NCBI GenBank assembly: GCA_037957365.1
Contig: JARHVA010000316.1
Coordinates: 806,001-870,000, forward strand
Length of the DNA stretch: 64,000 nucleotides
Direction: 5' to 3'
Origin: Torreya grandis
Taxonomy: Eukaryota; Streptophyta; Pinopsida; Cupressales; Taxaceae
The notes beneath the pieces were generated by a model. The model had not been told where the DNA came from and searched no databases. It was given only the letters and a program-made list of their open reading frames with translations. Made by a program: the position numbers and the translations under genes. Shown piece after piece: positions 45,731-56,199 of the stretch. The first letter of the stretch is position 1, and each line of letters opens with the position of its first letter.

Positions 45731-45749
45731 GGTCCTACTAGGCATGCCA
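45731..45749 (-). promoter_or_regulatory. Primer-binding site, element C
   Basis: The minus strand reads TGGCATGCCTAGTAGGACC three bases inside the LTR end. Decayed version of the A and G site. Confidence 0.7.
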
Positions 45750-45752
45750 GAA

Positions 45753-47045
45753 TGTTTCACTCAAATTTCACTATTATTTAGAAGAAGGTAATAAAACTAG
45801 AAATATGGATTGTGGTAGATATAACTAATAAAAGTGCATGCATTGGATTAGAATATTGTGAAGAGCTCCTCTTTGTCTTGGGATGAAGACCTATAAATAA
45901 GAAATCACTAAAGCAAATTTATTGGTTAGATAAGCAACTAGGTGGATTGCCTAGCTATGGCTAGATCCCTAAAGCTTGAGCTTATTTAAGGGCTGTCAAT
46001 CCACAATTTTAAAATAACTAAGTTAATAAAATAGAAATAAACTACTTGCATCAATACTCAAAAGGTACTAAAATTGATAAAAAGAATTACTTGATAAAGA
46101 AATGTGTTAGAAATGATCAAATTAATGATAAGCTGATTAGTGTTAGTGCTAATGGGCTGAGATATGGTTCAAAAAATAAGGTAGAAGTTTTTGGTTAGGC
46201 AAAAAACATAGAAAAGATTATTTGATTGGGTGAAGGTGGTAAAAGGGAGTTTTCTAGTCTTAGGTATGATAGTGAATTGTCGGTGGTCAAGATGACCATC
46301 GGTGGTTAAGGGTAACTGTCAACAGTTAGGTAACCATTAGTGGTTGGGCTAATAGTCAGTGGTTGCTTATAGGTGAATTAAGGCCAATATTTTGGGTATG
46401 AATCTTGAGAGGTGGGTGAGGTTTATACTAATTTCAAAGTTGAAATATGATGAATAAATATGGAAAATTGATGATTATCTTATCATGAAGGTGGATTGGA
46501 TGGATAGTTGAGGCATATTGCTTAATGTACAAGCCAATCATAACTCTGATAGAGTGATGGTGCTTAGAGTGGTGATGGAAATTTTATCTTGTAAAATTGT
46601 TGAAGTGCCTGATGATGATTGACCTATAAAAGAAATTCTAGATACTAGAGCTCTTGACAATAATTGCAAATCCATTTTCCCTCGTAGCTCTCCTCTTATT
46701 ATAGGCAAGGGCAAGAGGCTGAAGTGGGAGTATAAATAGGTGATTTAAACATAATTCATCCATGCAATGCCTCATGAAAAGATTCATGTCTTATATATAT
46801 AAAAGTGAAGGTGGTAGTTTGCATGTTAAGTTCCAGTCAGTGGAACTTGACCATCGATGGTTAGGCTGACCATCGGTAGTCAAGGCTAAAAGGTCAAAAT
46901 GGGTAAAAAGGGATAGGTTCAAGCTAGTTGGATCAAACTAAATAAAAATGGGTTTAAACAAGGTTAAATGGTCTTGAGGAGTCACTAAAGTGGTCTAAGG
47001 GGTTATGGAATTTTGAAACATGTGTGTAGATTTTCATCATCTACA
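45753..47045 (-). repeat. 5' LTR of element C (1293 bp)
   Basis: Minus strand TGTAGATGATGAAAATC at 47045 to ...GTGAAACA at 45753. ATCGAT-type palindrome groups lie at 46845-46885 (160-200 bp from the LTR start) and 46273-46365 (680-772 bp), matching the two cluster positions in A. The acceptor TTATTTATAG|GTCTTC is kept (AG at 45892-45891). The donor near 46480 is decayed. Confidence 0.85.
46273..46365. repeat. ACCATCGATGGT-type palindrome cluster in 5' LTR of C
   Basis: Units gaattgtcggtggtca, gaccatcggtggttaa, gtcaacagttagg, accattagtggttgg and gtcagtggttgc. A better-kept unit, ttgaccatcgatggttagg, lies at about 46849 in the U3-proximal group. Confidence 0.75.
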
Positions 47046-48640
47046 ATCTCATATTCCCCCTTAAGCACACCAATTTGCAACACCAAAGTAATCCTATGTA
47101 ACATACTTTTTTCAAAAACCTACTACCTAATTAAGCCTCCAACATGACAAAAACTTGAATAAATTAAGAACCACAAACCTTCAATTCTTTATGAATCTTG
47201 ATTTGACCACCCATTTGGCATATTCAACATATTAAGAAGCCTCAGACATAAAATCACAAGGCACAATATTTTTTTAGCAAAGCCCAAAACCCTAGAATCT
47301 CAAAAAAAAAGAGGTCAACATATAACCTTTTAGTCAATTCACACCTATAAAAATTCTTACACACTTAGAGACACCCATTGCACACTTCTAGAGCAAAATT
47401 TGAGCCACTATATGTTTGGGAACATAGAATTTCTATAACCCTTTTAGGCCTACTTATCCTTAAGTCAAAAGTAGAGAAAACCGAGATCACTTAAAAAATA
47501 TTTAATTAGCACATACATACCTTTAAACATTAAAATCACCTAGATAACATCACAAATAAATGTACAGACCTTTCTGAGCACCACACACTTCTTGACATTA
47601 TAGCAAACTCATTATGCCATCTAGAAACACCCATTCTGATACTACACAATATCTCTTTCACAAACCTCTGGACCAAACTCATGAACTTGTTGCTCCCCCT
47701 TAACCAAAGACCTTATATTAATTAGAATCATCATATTGAGTAGACAAACTTGCCTCTCCACAATAAAATATTTCTCCTAAGAAGCATAGATAGAGACATC
47801 CTACTTCATAATGTTCTAGAATAATGTGAAATCAGGAGTTGCCCACAACTCCTCATATTTCTTCTCTTCTTTGGTCATTTGATACTTTTAGTTATTCTTC
47901 TTCTTATTGGTCTTAAGAGAAGCAACATATTCACCCACTACAACATTAACCTTATTTTATAGGATTGGATTGATAATACATGGAGATAACAAAGATTCAT
48001 GACATAACTTTTCATCTAAAGAATCCACCTTGCAATTTGGAACCTCATCACTAGGCACTTATTCAAAACTAGTAGGATGTTCACTTAGATCCATACATAC
48101 CTCAAAAATATCTTCAACTAGCACCTTGCTCTTCTCTTTGAGCTTGGTCTCTTCATTATTAACATGAGTAGATAATGAGACCTCTTGTCACTCTTCAAAT
48201 CTTGTAGCTTTATCCACTATAGTAAACAAATTACTTGGACCTATAGACTCATCATGACTCACACTTTTTACCTTTGGCTTCTATGAGTTAACTTGCCTTC
48301 TTCCTTGCACTTTAGGATCTTGATTGAACTCATTTTGACTTGATGGTATTTGTTTTTTGAATTTATAGTAGTGTGACCTTTCTATTCAAAATTTTAGCAT
48401 GCCATACCCCTTGATGGAAACACAACTTGTCTTACCATGTTTAGAAAGAAACTTGTAATATTTCCTTTGTCATGACAAACAAGAAAACCTCCCAATTTTG
48501 AAGAGGAATAACCTTGTCTAATCTTATGTAGACAATGGTTTGCAAAGCATCCCGCATCAAGATAGTTGAATTACTTAATTTTCATCACACCTTTTGACTA
48601 TTGACTCCCATCATTATCCCATGCAAACTCATTTCTAGCA
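47046..48640 (-). other. Internal region of element X downstream of gag
   Basis: AT-rich, with minus-strand frames stopped every few dozen codons. Lys/Glu/Ser-rich fragments suggest the decayed C-terminal part of a gag-type protein, but no protease, integrase or RT motif is visible before the insertion of C. Confidence 0.45.
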
Positions 48641-50322
48641 GGTCTCTTAAATTATCTAGATTTATGCCTAAATTGATTACATGTGAAACAATAACCTTTG
48701 AATCTTGCATACCTCATAAAATTTTTCTATCTAATTTTATTTTTATTAATTCTTCTATCACCTTCAATCCTTGTCTAATGATTTGTCTTCAAAGTATGAT
48801 TGTCCTTGTTCACAATAGTCTTCATCTTATATTGAGTTTCATTCTTTTATTCTTATTCATATCCAAGACCAGTTATATCACTAACATGCTTTTGACCACT
48901 CAAAATATTATCTAGATCAAATGAGATTTTTTTAAATCTAAAAAATGTCTTCACTTTACTAGTAGATTTCTCTAACTCATCTTTCAAAGATACAATATCA
49001 TAAACATACCTTAAGCATTCTTCTTTTTGGGCTTTTAGACTTTCATACATAGATTCTAACTTATAATTAAGAAACATGACAATACCTTCATGATCCCTAG
49101 AGTCTTCAAGAAATATTTCCTCGACCATACTAAATTTCTCATCATACTATTTGAGATTATAATTCATCTTCTTCTCAATCTTTAGTTCTTCAAGATAATT
49201 TATCAATACAGTCTCACAGTCCACCTCATCTTCATCATCATCTAAATCACTCCAAGTAGACACCTTCTAATGTGAGTAGCTTCCTTCCTTAGCCATAAAC
49301 AAATCTTCATCTTTATTAGGATCATCATTTTTATGATCATTTTCTGAGTCATTTTATTTACTCTCATTTGATGAGCTATAATTGTTTTTGGTGTAGAGAC
49401 TCTTCTTGTTCTTGAAGGATTTCTTCTTCTCATTATACTTTCTTAATCCTTTCTTCCTATATGTCTTCTTTTTGTCATCTTGGCCTTCACCATGCTATTC
49501 ATTATCTTTATTCTCATGATTATGAGCTCACTTATGATCAAAATGTCCTATCTCTCCAAAATTGAAAAATTTGAAGGGTAGTTTACCCTTATACTTCCCT
49601 GAGCCTATGTACAATTTCCTAGTAATCAAATCAATTAGTTCATCATAATCAATATTAGATATACCATCTTCTTTGGATTTATTACCTTAGAACTTCTTCT
49701 TAGACTTCATCTCTATCTTGAATGATGCTTCTTTATTTGGTGATATATCATTATTTAATCTCATCTCATAGGTAGTAAGGGTGCCATGCAATTAATCCAT
49801 CTTTAATTGAGTAAGATCATGACTTTCTTCTATAGCAGATAATTTTTATCAAACTTGAGAGATAGAGTCATTAATACCTTTTGGAATACATTAGGCTCTT
49901 CAATATTCTTTCCAAGACCTCTGATGATGTTCACAATCTCATCAAGATTCTTCTTTCATCTTGAGACTTTCAAATTGACTTTTGTGAGTCTAAAAATTAA
50001 CAAGCTTGACCTTTCAATCACCTTCAAAAATAATCTAAATTTTGTCCCATATCTCTTTAGTAGATTTACAATGGATAACCTTGGTGTATTCAATCTCTAA
50101 AAGATCATAAGTGATAACATTCATTGCCTTGGAATTGTTCTCAAATAACTTTTTGTTTACAACACTAGATGGAGGAGTAACATAACCATCCAAAATAGAT
50201 TACCATACATCAAACCATAGGGACATAATGCATGTCCTCATCCTTGTACTCCAAAGATCATAATTGGGTCCATTGAACATCAATGCTTGCTTAGTAGAGA
50301 AACCTCTTTGATGACTACCCAT
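48640..50322 (-). pseudogene. gag: Decayed copia-type gag of element X
   Basis: The minus strand from MGSHQRGFS at 50322 reads ALMFNGPNYDLWSTRMRTCI with MSLWFDVW, later SKAMNVITYDLLEIEYTKVI with HCKSTKEIWDK, the UBN2-type gag of plant copia elements. Near 49540 a knuckle-like FKFFNFGEIGHFDHK (Cys replaced by Phe) is followed by a Lys-rich tract. Then 49128-48853 stays open with a coiled-coil-like LESMYESLKAQKEECLRY and ending DNILSGQKHVSDITGLGYE, a hallmark of this gag group. A second knuckle CFTCNQFRHKS lies near 48700. Many stops. It would have formed the particle shell of X. Confidence 0.8.
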
Positions 50323-50368
50323 ATTGTACCTTGGATCACCTTCAAGTTGTTAAGCCTTTACCAAAGGA

Positions 50369-50383
50369 CCTAATCTGATACCA
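50369..50383 (-). promoter_or_regulatory. Primer-binding site, element X
   Basis: The minus strand reads TGGTATCAGATTAGG two bases inside the LTR end; TGGTATCAGA matches the initiator-Met type. It fixes X as minus-strand. Confidence 0.82.
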
Positions 50384-50879
50384 ATTGTTAAAGGTACAAT
50401 CAATGAGAGGGCGGGGGGTGAATCTATGAGCCTAAATAATCCAACTTCAATTTTTATCTTTAAAAATACTTAATCAATTACCAAAAGTATTCATGAAGCA
50501 CACACATCATTCATAATAATGAACAAGAGAGTTAATACAAGATCAATCTGGAGACACCAAAATCATGTCTAACTTTGGTCATTCCCCCCCTTTGGTCCAT
50601 TCCTAACCCATTCCTAAACCATGCAATTACTAATTTAAAATAATAAACTTATTTTGAATTAATAACCCCCCTCCTTTGACACATCACCCATGACACCTCG
50701 CCTAGGACACCTCGCCTTAGACCATTTCCTATCCTATGACTCACCTAAGACCTATTCTTACTCCTCTCCAACTACCTAACCAACTCTCATGTGTATTTAT
50801 CCTAACCTTCACCAATTCCTTTATGGATTATGCACCTGGCAGATGTAGAATAGGCTTGCTGGGCTTTTTACTCGTTCTG

Positions 50880-50945
50880 CACCCGCCGACGTCGGTCAAC
50901 AGTCGGCCGACGCCGGTGGGATCGCTGACGTCGGTTTACTTAAAC
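50880..50945. repeat. GACGTC palindrome cluster 1, LTR(+) of G
   Basis: Exact CCGACGTCGG at 50886-50895, then gccgacgccggt and gctgacgtcggt. In the LTR(-) copy at about 55805-55870 the same units show changes such as ccaacatcgg, consistent with CpG transitions. Confidence 0.85.
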
Positions 50946-51247
50946 CGGCTTCTAACCTTTTTCTAGGCTAATCAAAAAAATCACAAATTCTAATCACCAA
51001 TTCTAAATCAAAAATTTTGAATCTCGGGAGCTAATCACGAATCCTTCAATATTTAGTCTTCGACCATCTGCCAATATGCTAATCTCTCAGCCAAGCCTCT
51101 CACTCTCTCCCTCAGGTGCAGCAACAGGTATTTTGCATCAGACTTCTACATCAGCAACAGGTCCTCCACACAGGCTACATCAACAGCAGGTATAGGGATC
51201 ATCAGCATCAGCACAGATATCAACACCACTCCTTCAGCAGGGCACAG

Positions 51248-51904
51248 GTAAGTTTTCTATTTGTACTTTCATTTGTCTTTTCATTATGTCTTCTAGCTAT
51301 TGCTTCCAAGTGCTATGAAATAGACCCAGCCATCCTTGACCAGATCACAGACCTCATCAGACCACTCTTTCTTCCCTGTTGCTCTTGGATTCTATCTGGG
51401 CACTCTTTCAGACCATCCTTTCTACCTGCAAAGACCCAGACTCTCAGACCCAGACCCCAGACCATTCACCCAAGCCCAAAACTTTGTCTCAAACCAATCA
51501 AACAGACTATAGACTCATCCACAGACCCATCCATGGACCAAGAAACTTGACCAGACCCGTCTACAGGATACTGCCCTGACCAACACCGGTCATTACCCCA
51601 ACCGACGTCGGCAGACTAACCGATGTCGGCAGATCTCGACAACCGACGCCGGTAGAACCACTGACACCGGTGACTATGACCAGGCCGATAGCATCTTTCA
51701 AGGAAGCTTTTGCTTCCATTTTCCTTTTCAGTCTTTTATCATATTAGTATTTAATCATTTTGTCTTTTATCAGACTTTTCTTTTATCAATTAGTGGGTTG
51801 ACCTCCCTTAAGGAAGTTTTCATACTTCTGGGAACAGGCTTTTGCTTGGCAACCCACCATCTATCCATCTAACGCCTTTTTGTCCAAGTCTCTCTCCTTT
51901 GTAG
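51248..51904 (+). other. Candidate intron within LTR(+) of unit G
   Basis: Donor GCACAG|GTAAGTTTTC at 51247/51248 and acceptor TCTCTCTCCTTTGTAG|GTGTC at 51904/51905, 657 nt apart. The interior is pyrimidine-rich just after the donor. The conserved pair in A (547 nt) supports it. Confidence 0.45.
51580..51690. repeat. GACGTC palindrome cluster 2, LTR(+) of G
   Basis: Exact CCGACGTCGG at 51602-51611, with ccgatgtcggc, ccgacgccggt, caacaccggtca and gacaccggtga nearby. It lies inside the candidate LTR intron, as in A. Confidence 0.85.
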
Positions 51905-52057
51905 GTGTCATTCCTCCACAGCCAAAGAGGAGTTCTCATAGCGTCTGGATTACGGTGCGCATGACTACATCTAGGTACACAAGCCTTGACCATTTCTTTA
52001 CGTTTCTCATTTTCTCTCTTTGAATGTAGAAAGCGAAAATCTAGCGTAGAAACATTC

Positions 52058-52075
52058 TGGCACGCCCGGTGGGAC
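52058..52075 (+). promoter_or_regulatory. Primer-binding site, unit G
   Basis: TGGCACGCCCGGTGGGAC, identical to A, three bases after the LTR(+) end. No counterpart at the inverted LTR. Confidence 0.85.
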
Positions 52076-52439
52076 CCTTAAGGGCCTTCCTTGGGTTCCT
52101 TTCCTTCTTTTTTCATATAGGGTGCATTAGGATTCTCCTTTTTCACCTCGTTCTTCTTTTCCAAACAACGTCATAATCAGAAATAAAAAGAACTTTTCTT
52201 TTCTTTTCTTACACTTCTAGACTAGTCAAAAATCGTATCCTTCAAACCCTTTCTCAACTTGTTTTCATTCCAACTTCACATTTCGACTTGGAGCTTAAAA
52301 CACTTTGCATTCATTTCTGCCTGCTTGCATTTTCTTAGTCCACACTTAGTAATTAACAAACCACATATTGAATTAATCTAGTCCACTTTATGTTACACGA
52401 CCTAAACCACCTACACAAATCAAACATCAAACAATACCT

Positions 52440-52645
52440 GAGACAAGGCCCGACTGGGATTTCATCCCCTAGCAGATACCTTACCCCTACCTAGCAATCT
52501 CACTTGGATTTCATCACCAAGGGGAAATCCCACTCCATTCTCTGGTGGAGGCTAATCTCTAGGCAAGGTATATTTTGGCTAAGCGAGACCAGCTTATCAC
52601 TGGGCTCGTGAAGTGAGGGGAGCTTGCTCCTTAGCACCAGGCCAC
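52440..52645 (+). promoter_or_regulatory. Conserved hairpin-rich leader, unit G
   Basis: Hairpins: 52456-52468 (GGGAT-TTC-ATCCC), 52533-52550 (CTCCA...TGGAG, compensated against CTCCG...CGGAG in A), 52589-52603 (CCAG...CTGG) and 52619-52630 (GGAGC-TT-GCTCC). Proposed packaging or dimerisation element; function inferred. Confidence 0.55.
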
Positions 52646-52924
52646 GTACCGAACTTCATACAGACTTCTTGAGTGCCTAAACAAGACCTGAAACCATCTT
52701 TAGACTACCTCTTCTAGGACCCCTCTTCCAGCCAACCTCCCAAAACATCACTTTAAGGCATAAGCCACAAGATTCTAAAAGTTGATTTTTAGGATTTAAC
52801 GCTTAGTGTCTGCCTATCTTCATCTCTATTTTTCTGTTCTTATCTACTTGTTTGAGTTAGTGAGGATGCTCTTCTTCCTTTTTTACAAAGAATCTTCAAA
52901 TTCACTGAGTTTTTGGAAAACCAC

Positions 52925-53050
52925 AGTCACCGGCATCGGCTTGACCGCTGACGTCAGCCTCTTTCTCATTGGCATCGGTTATCTGACCGACGTCGGCCTT
53001 CTAATATCACCGACATCAATTTTTCAACCGACATCGGTCACTGTCACAGT
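52925..53050. repeat. GACGTC-type cluster in leader of G, next to gag
   Basis: Exact CCGACGTCGG at 52987-52996 plus accggcatcggc, gctgacgtcagc, ggcatcggtt, accgacatcaat and accgacatcggt. It occupies the last 250 bp before gag, where A has no such cluster. Confidence 0.8.
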
Positions 53051-53136
53051 CCTTTTTTCCAAAAACAATAGCCTAAAACCTGACTCATTTTTTTGCCAAA
53101 TCCTCATTCTGAGTTTCTAACACTGAAAAAACATAG

Positions 53137-54740
53137 TTTCTGGAACCTGACCCTCTTCTTGACCATGCTCCTTCATCCTTAACCAGTCCTATAATGGAGT
53201 TCTACTTGGAGACTGAAAGAACTCCTACAGGACCGACCCTGATTCAAACTCCCATCATCCCTGAAGGGGACCAAGATTTCAAAAGATTCTTGGACCTCAA
53301 TGTTACAGCCCTCCAAAACTATCTCGCGAGAAACCCAACGCGAGACCTTTCGAGTGAAGCGGTGATGACATTAACACCATCCGCTACCCAGCCTTTTGCC
53401 TCAACCGTTTACTCGACCATGGCTAATACGCAAAGTTTGGCCTCCCCATCCATTTTTAGACCAACCTCCATCGGGGTTCCATTACCCCCTCAACCACACG
53501 CAATTCAACCAAGTTCTACATCATACCAGAACTTGATTGTCTCGACCCCTCACACTCTTGCGCTCGTATATGCAAGAGTGCCAACCTATCCTTCTACCAG
53601 TGCTACCATTCAACCACCTTTGGTAGTATCCAGTCAACTTATACCTTCTACTTCCATAACCCAACCACACTTGGCCTCTACATCTATCCTTGTAACTAGT
53701 CATTTGTACATTGCGCCCTTACTGGTACAACCAACTACATCGTATGCCTCCTCTAGCCTCTTTCAAGCACCCTACAACCTAGGGGGTGCTCCATCTGCTA
53801 ATCCATCAGTAGACATTATCAAAATGCTGATGGATAAAATGTCCAGTCTCGAGACCTCTATCTCTGGTTCACGCAATGCTCTCTCGTATGAGAAAATTTG
53901 CAATGAGCCGATCCATCCTTCTGTCCCTATTCGACCATACCCCAACCAATGGGAGATTTTTAAATTCACTTGCTTCCAGAGTAAGGAGGACCTGCAACAA
54001 CATCTACGGGCATTCAGACATGCCTGCTATCTTATTTCCCATGATGATGCGTTACTTTTACGCACATTCCCTATGTTCCTTACTGGCCCTGCCCTTGACT
54101 GGTATGGCTCTCTTTCCAGACATTCTATCTTTTCATTCATTCAACTTGCCCAATTATTTCTTGACCATTTTTCTATCAACATCACCAAACAAGTCTCGAT
54201 CACGGACCTCTACTCCATTAGGCAATTTGACAACGAATCAATCCTTGATTTTGTCACCCATTAGAAAGGCTTGATTAACCAACTCTCCTTCTCCTTGCCT
54301 CAATCTGAGCTCATCTAGCTCTTTTCTCGAGCATGTGCCAGGCACATCTCTTCTACCTTGCGAATTCAGACATTCCACACTTTCAACGAAGCTTTCACCA
54401 TGGCTCGAAAGCTTGAACTCTGCACCCTTGAAGAAAATAAGGTCAAATTGCATAATACCAATGCAAAAACCAATGACCATTCTTCTTCCAGACCTTCTTC
54501 TTCTGCCAACTCCAAACCCAAAGGAGTGGCCAACACTGTGGTCATTAGATCACCATCCTCGACGATAACCAAATACTCTCAACCTTCAATATCTTCAAGC
54601 ATCACCAAACAATTCCAACAACGGTATATCCAGCTTCATACACTCCGCTTGGAGAATCATACGCTTCCATTTTGGAAAAACTTGTCAAGTAGGGGGTCCT
54701 CAATCTCCCTCCAATCCGACCACCTCAATTCGACCCTTCA
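53137..54740 (+). pseudogene. gag: Partial gag of unit G
   Basis: Homologous to the N-terminal half of A's gag: MEFYLETERTPTG and IPEGDQDFKRFLDLNVTALQ at 53194 onward, then a Pro/Ser/Thr-rich region, SVDIIKMLMDKMSSLETSIS, FTCFQSKEDLQQHLRAFRHA and FSINITKQVSITDLYSIRQF. The expected start (MVLTRSQ in A) is gone: an in-frame stop at 53134 lies just upstream, and the first usable ATG is 53194. In-frame TAG codons at about 54262 (Trp in A) and 54318 (Glu in A) and a later frameshift kill it. It ends at about 54740, before the first knuckle, fused to the inverted LTR. Confidence 0.85.
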
Positions 54741-56199
54741 AAAAGAGAGAAAATGAGAAACTTAAAGAAATGGTCAAGGCTTGTGTACCTGGATGTAGTC
54801 GTGCGCACCTTAATCCAAACGCTGTGAGAATTCCTCTTTGGCTATGGAGGAATGACACCTACAAAGGAGAGAGACTTGGACAAAAAGGCGTTAGATGGAT
54901 AAATGGTGGGTTGCCAAGCAAAAGCCTATTCTCAGAAGTATGAAAACTTCCTTAAGGGAGGTCAACCCACTAATTGATAAAAGATAGAATGATTAAATAC
55001 TGATATGATAAAAGACTGAAAAGGAAAATGGAAGCAAAAGCTTCCCTGAAAGATGCTGTCAGCCTGGTCACAGTCACCGGCGTCGGTGGTTCTATCGGCA
55101 TCGGTTGTCGAGGTCTGCCAAAGTCGGTTAGTCTATCGACGTCAGTTGGGGTAATGACCAGTGTCGGTCGGGGCAGTAGATTGTAGACAGGTCTGGTCGA
55201 GTTTCTTGGTCCGTGGATGGGTCTGTGGACAAGTCTGTAGTCTATTTGATTGGTCTGAGACAAAGTTTTGGGCTTGGGTGAATGGTCTGGGGTCTAGGTC
55301 TGAGAGTCTAGGTCTTTGCAGGCAGAAAGGATGGTTTGAAAGAGTGCCCAGACAGAAGCCAGGAGCAACAGGGAAGAAAGAGTGGTCTGATGAGGTCTGT
55401 GATCTGGTTGAGGATGGCTGGGTCTATTTCATAGCACTTGGAAGCAATAGCTAGAAGACATAATGAAAAGACAAATGAAAGTACAAATAGAAAACTTACC
55501 TGTGCCCTGTTGAAGGAGTGGTGTTGATATCTGTGCTGCTGCTGATGATCCCTGTACCTACTATTGATGTAGCCTGTGTGGAGGACCTGTTGCTGATGTA
55601 GAAGTCTGATGCAGAATACCTGTTGCTGCACCTGAGGGAGAGAGTGAGAGGCTTGGCTGAGAGATTAGTAGATTGGTGGATGGTCAAAGACTGAAGATTG
55701 AAGGATTCGTGATTAGCTCTCGAGATTTAGAATTTTTGATTTAGAATTGGTGATTAGAATTTGTGATTTTTTGTGATTAGCCTAGAAAAAGGTTAGAAGC
55801 CGGTTTAAGTAAATCGACGTCGGCGATCCCACCGGTGTCGGCCGACTGTTGACCGATGTTGGCAGGTGTAGAACGAGTAAAAAGCCTAGCAAGCCTGTTC
55901 TACATCCGCCAGGTGCATAATCCATAAAGGAATTGGTGAAGGTTAGGATAAATACGCACGAGAGTTGGTTAGGCGGTTAGAGAGGAGTAAGAATAGGTCT
56001 TAGGTGAGTCATAGGATAGGAAATGGTCTAAGGCGAGGTGTCCTAGGTGAGGTGTCATGGGTGATGTGTCAAAGGAGGGGGGTTATTAATTCAAAATAAG
56101 TTTATTATTTTAAATTAGTAATTGCATGGTTTAGGAATGGGTTAGGAATGGACCAAAGGGGGGGAATGACCAAAGTTAGACACGATTTTGGTGTCTACA
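54741..56199 (-). repeat. LTR(-) of unit G, inverted and lacking about 30 bp of U5
   Basis: Reads on the minus strand from TGTAGACACC at 56199 to TTTCTCATTTTCTCTCTTT near 54741. The final bases found in LTR(+) at about 52026-52054, and any primer site, are absent. GACGTC-type clusters lie at 55070-55170 and 55805-55870. The candidate donor (complement of cttacctgtgccctg, about 55496) and acceptor are both kept. Confidence 0.88.

Larger units (their letters stand above)
28496..47045 (-). mobile_element. Old full-length Ty3/gypsy Tat-type element C (18.5 kb) inserted in X
   Basis: Direct LTRs at 45753-47045 (5') and 28496-29837 (3') enclose, on the minus strand, primer site, leader, gag, protease, RT, RNase H, second RNase H, integrase (split by solo LTR H), a conserved repeat block, an antisense PMD pseudo-frame and a polypurine tract. 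All frames are broken. The flanks (CTCTT left, ATCTC right) do not form a clean target duplication, as may be expected after long decay. Of the four clade members in the window it is the only one seen from LTR to LTR with pol. Confidence 0.88.
50549..52054 (+). repeat. LTR(+) of unit G (1506 bp)
   Basis: TGGAGACACCAAAATC to GCGTAGAAACA, followed by TTC and the primer site. It carries GACGTC clusters at 50886-50945 and 51580-51690, an acceptor-like CTCACTCTCTCCCTCAG at 51098-51114, and a candidate intron 51248-51904. It shares its U5 end with A. Confidence 0.9.
50549..56199 (+). mobile_element. Gypsy unit G: LTR(+), leader, partial gag(+), LTR(-) with inverted LTRs
   Basis: Both outer ends are the U3 start (TGGAGACACC at left, TGTAGACACC read on the minus strand at right). 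LTR(+) 50549-52054 is followed by primer site, leader and gag up to about 54740, then by an inverted LTR 54741-56199 missing its last 30 or so bases. A 5-bp duplication flanks the unit. The junction at about 54737-54741 shares TTCAA between gag and the LTR complement. The arms are about 95% or more identical by eye, so the event is recent. This is not the usual direct-LTR form and may come from template switching or self-integration before insertion. Confidence 0.88.

Noticed and set aside
28491..47050. Target duplication for element C
   Set aside because: Left flank CTCTT and right flank ATCTC share only CTC, out of register, so no duplication is claimed even though the LTR pair is clear.
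51116..51550. 144-codon open frame in LTR(+) of G (partly open in LTR(-)), Gln/His-rich start and a hydrophobic segment that could be called a transmembrane helix
   Set aside because: It straddles the candidate splice donor at 51248. The hydrophobic part is what a pyrimidine-rich intron start translates to, and the frame is lost early in the inverted copy. A CAG-repeat exon plus intron explains it better.
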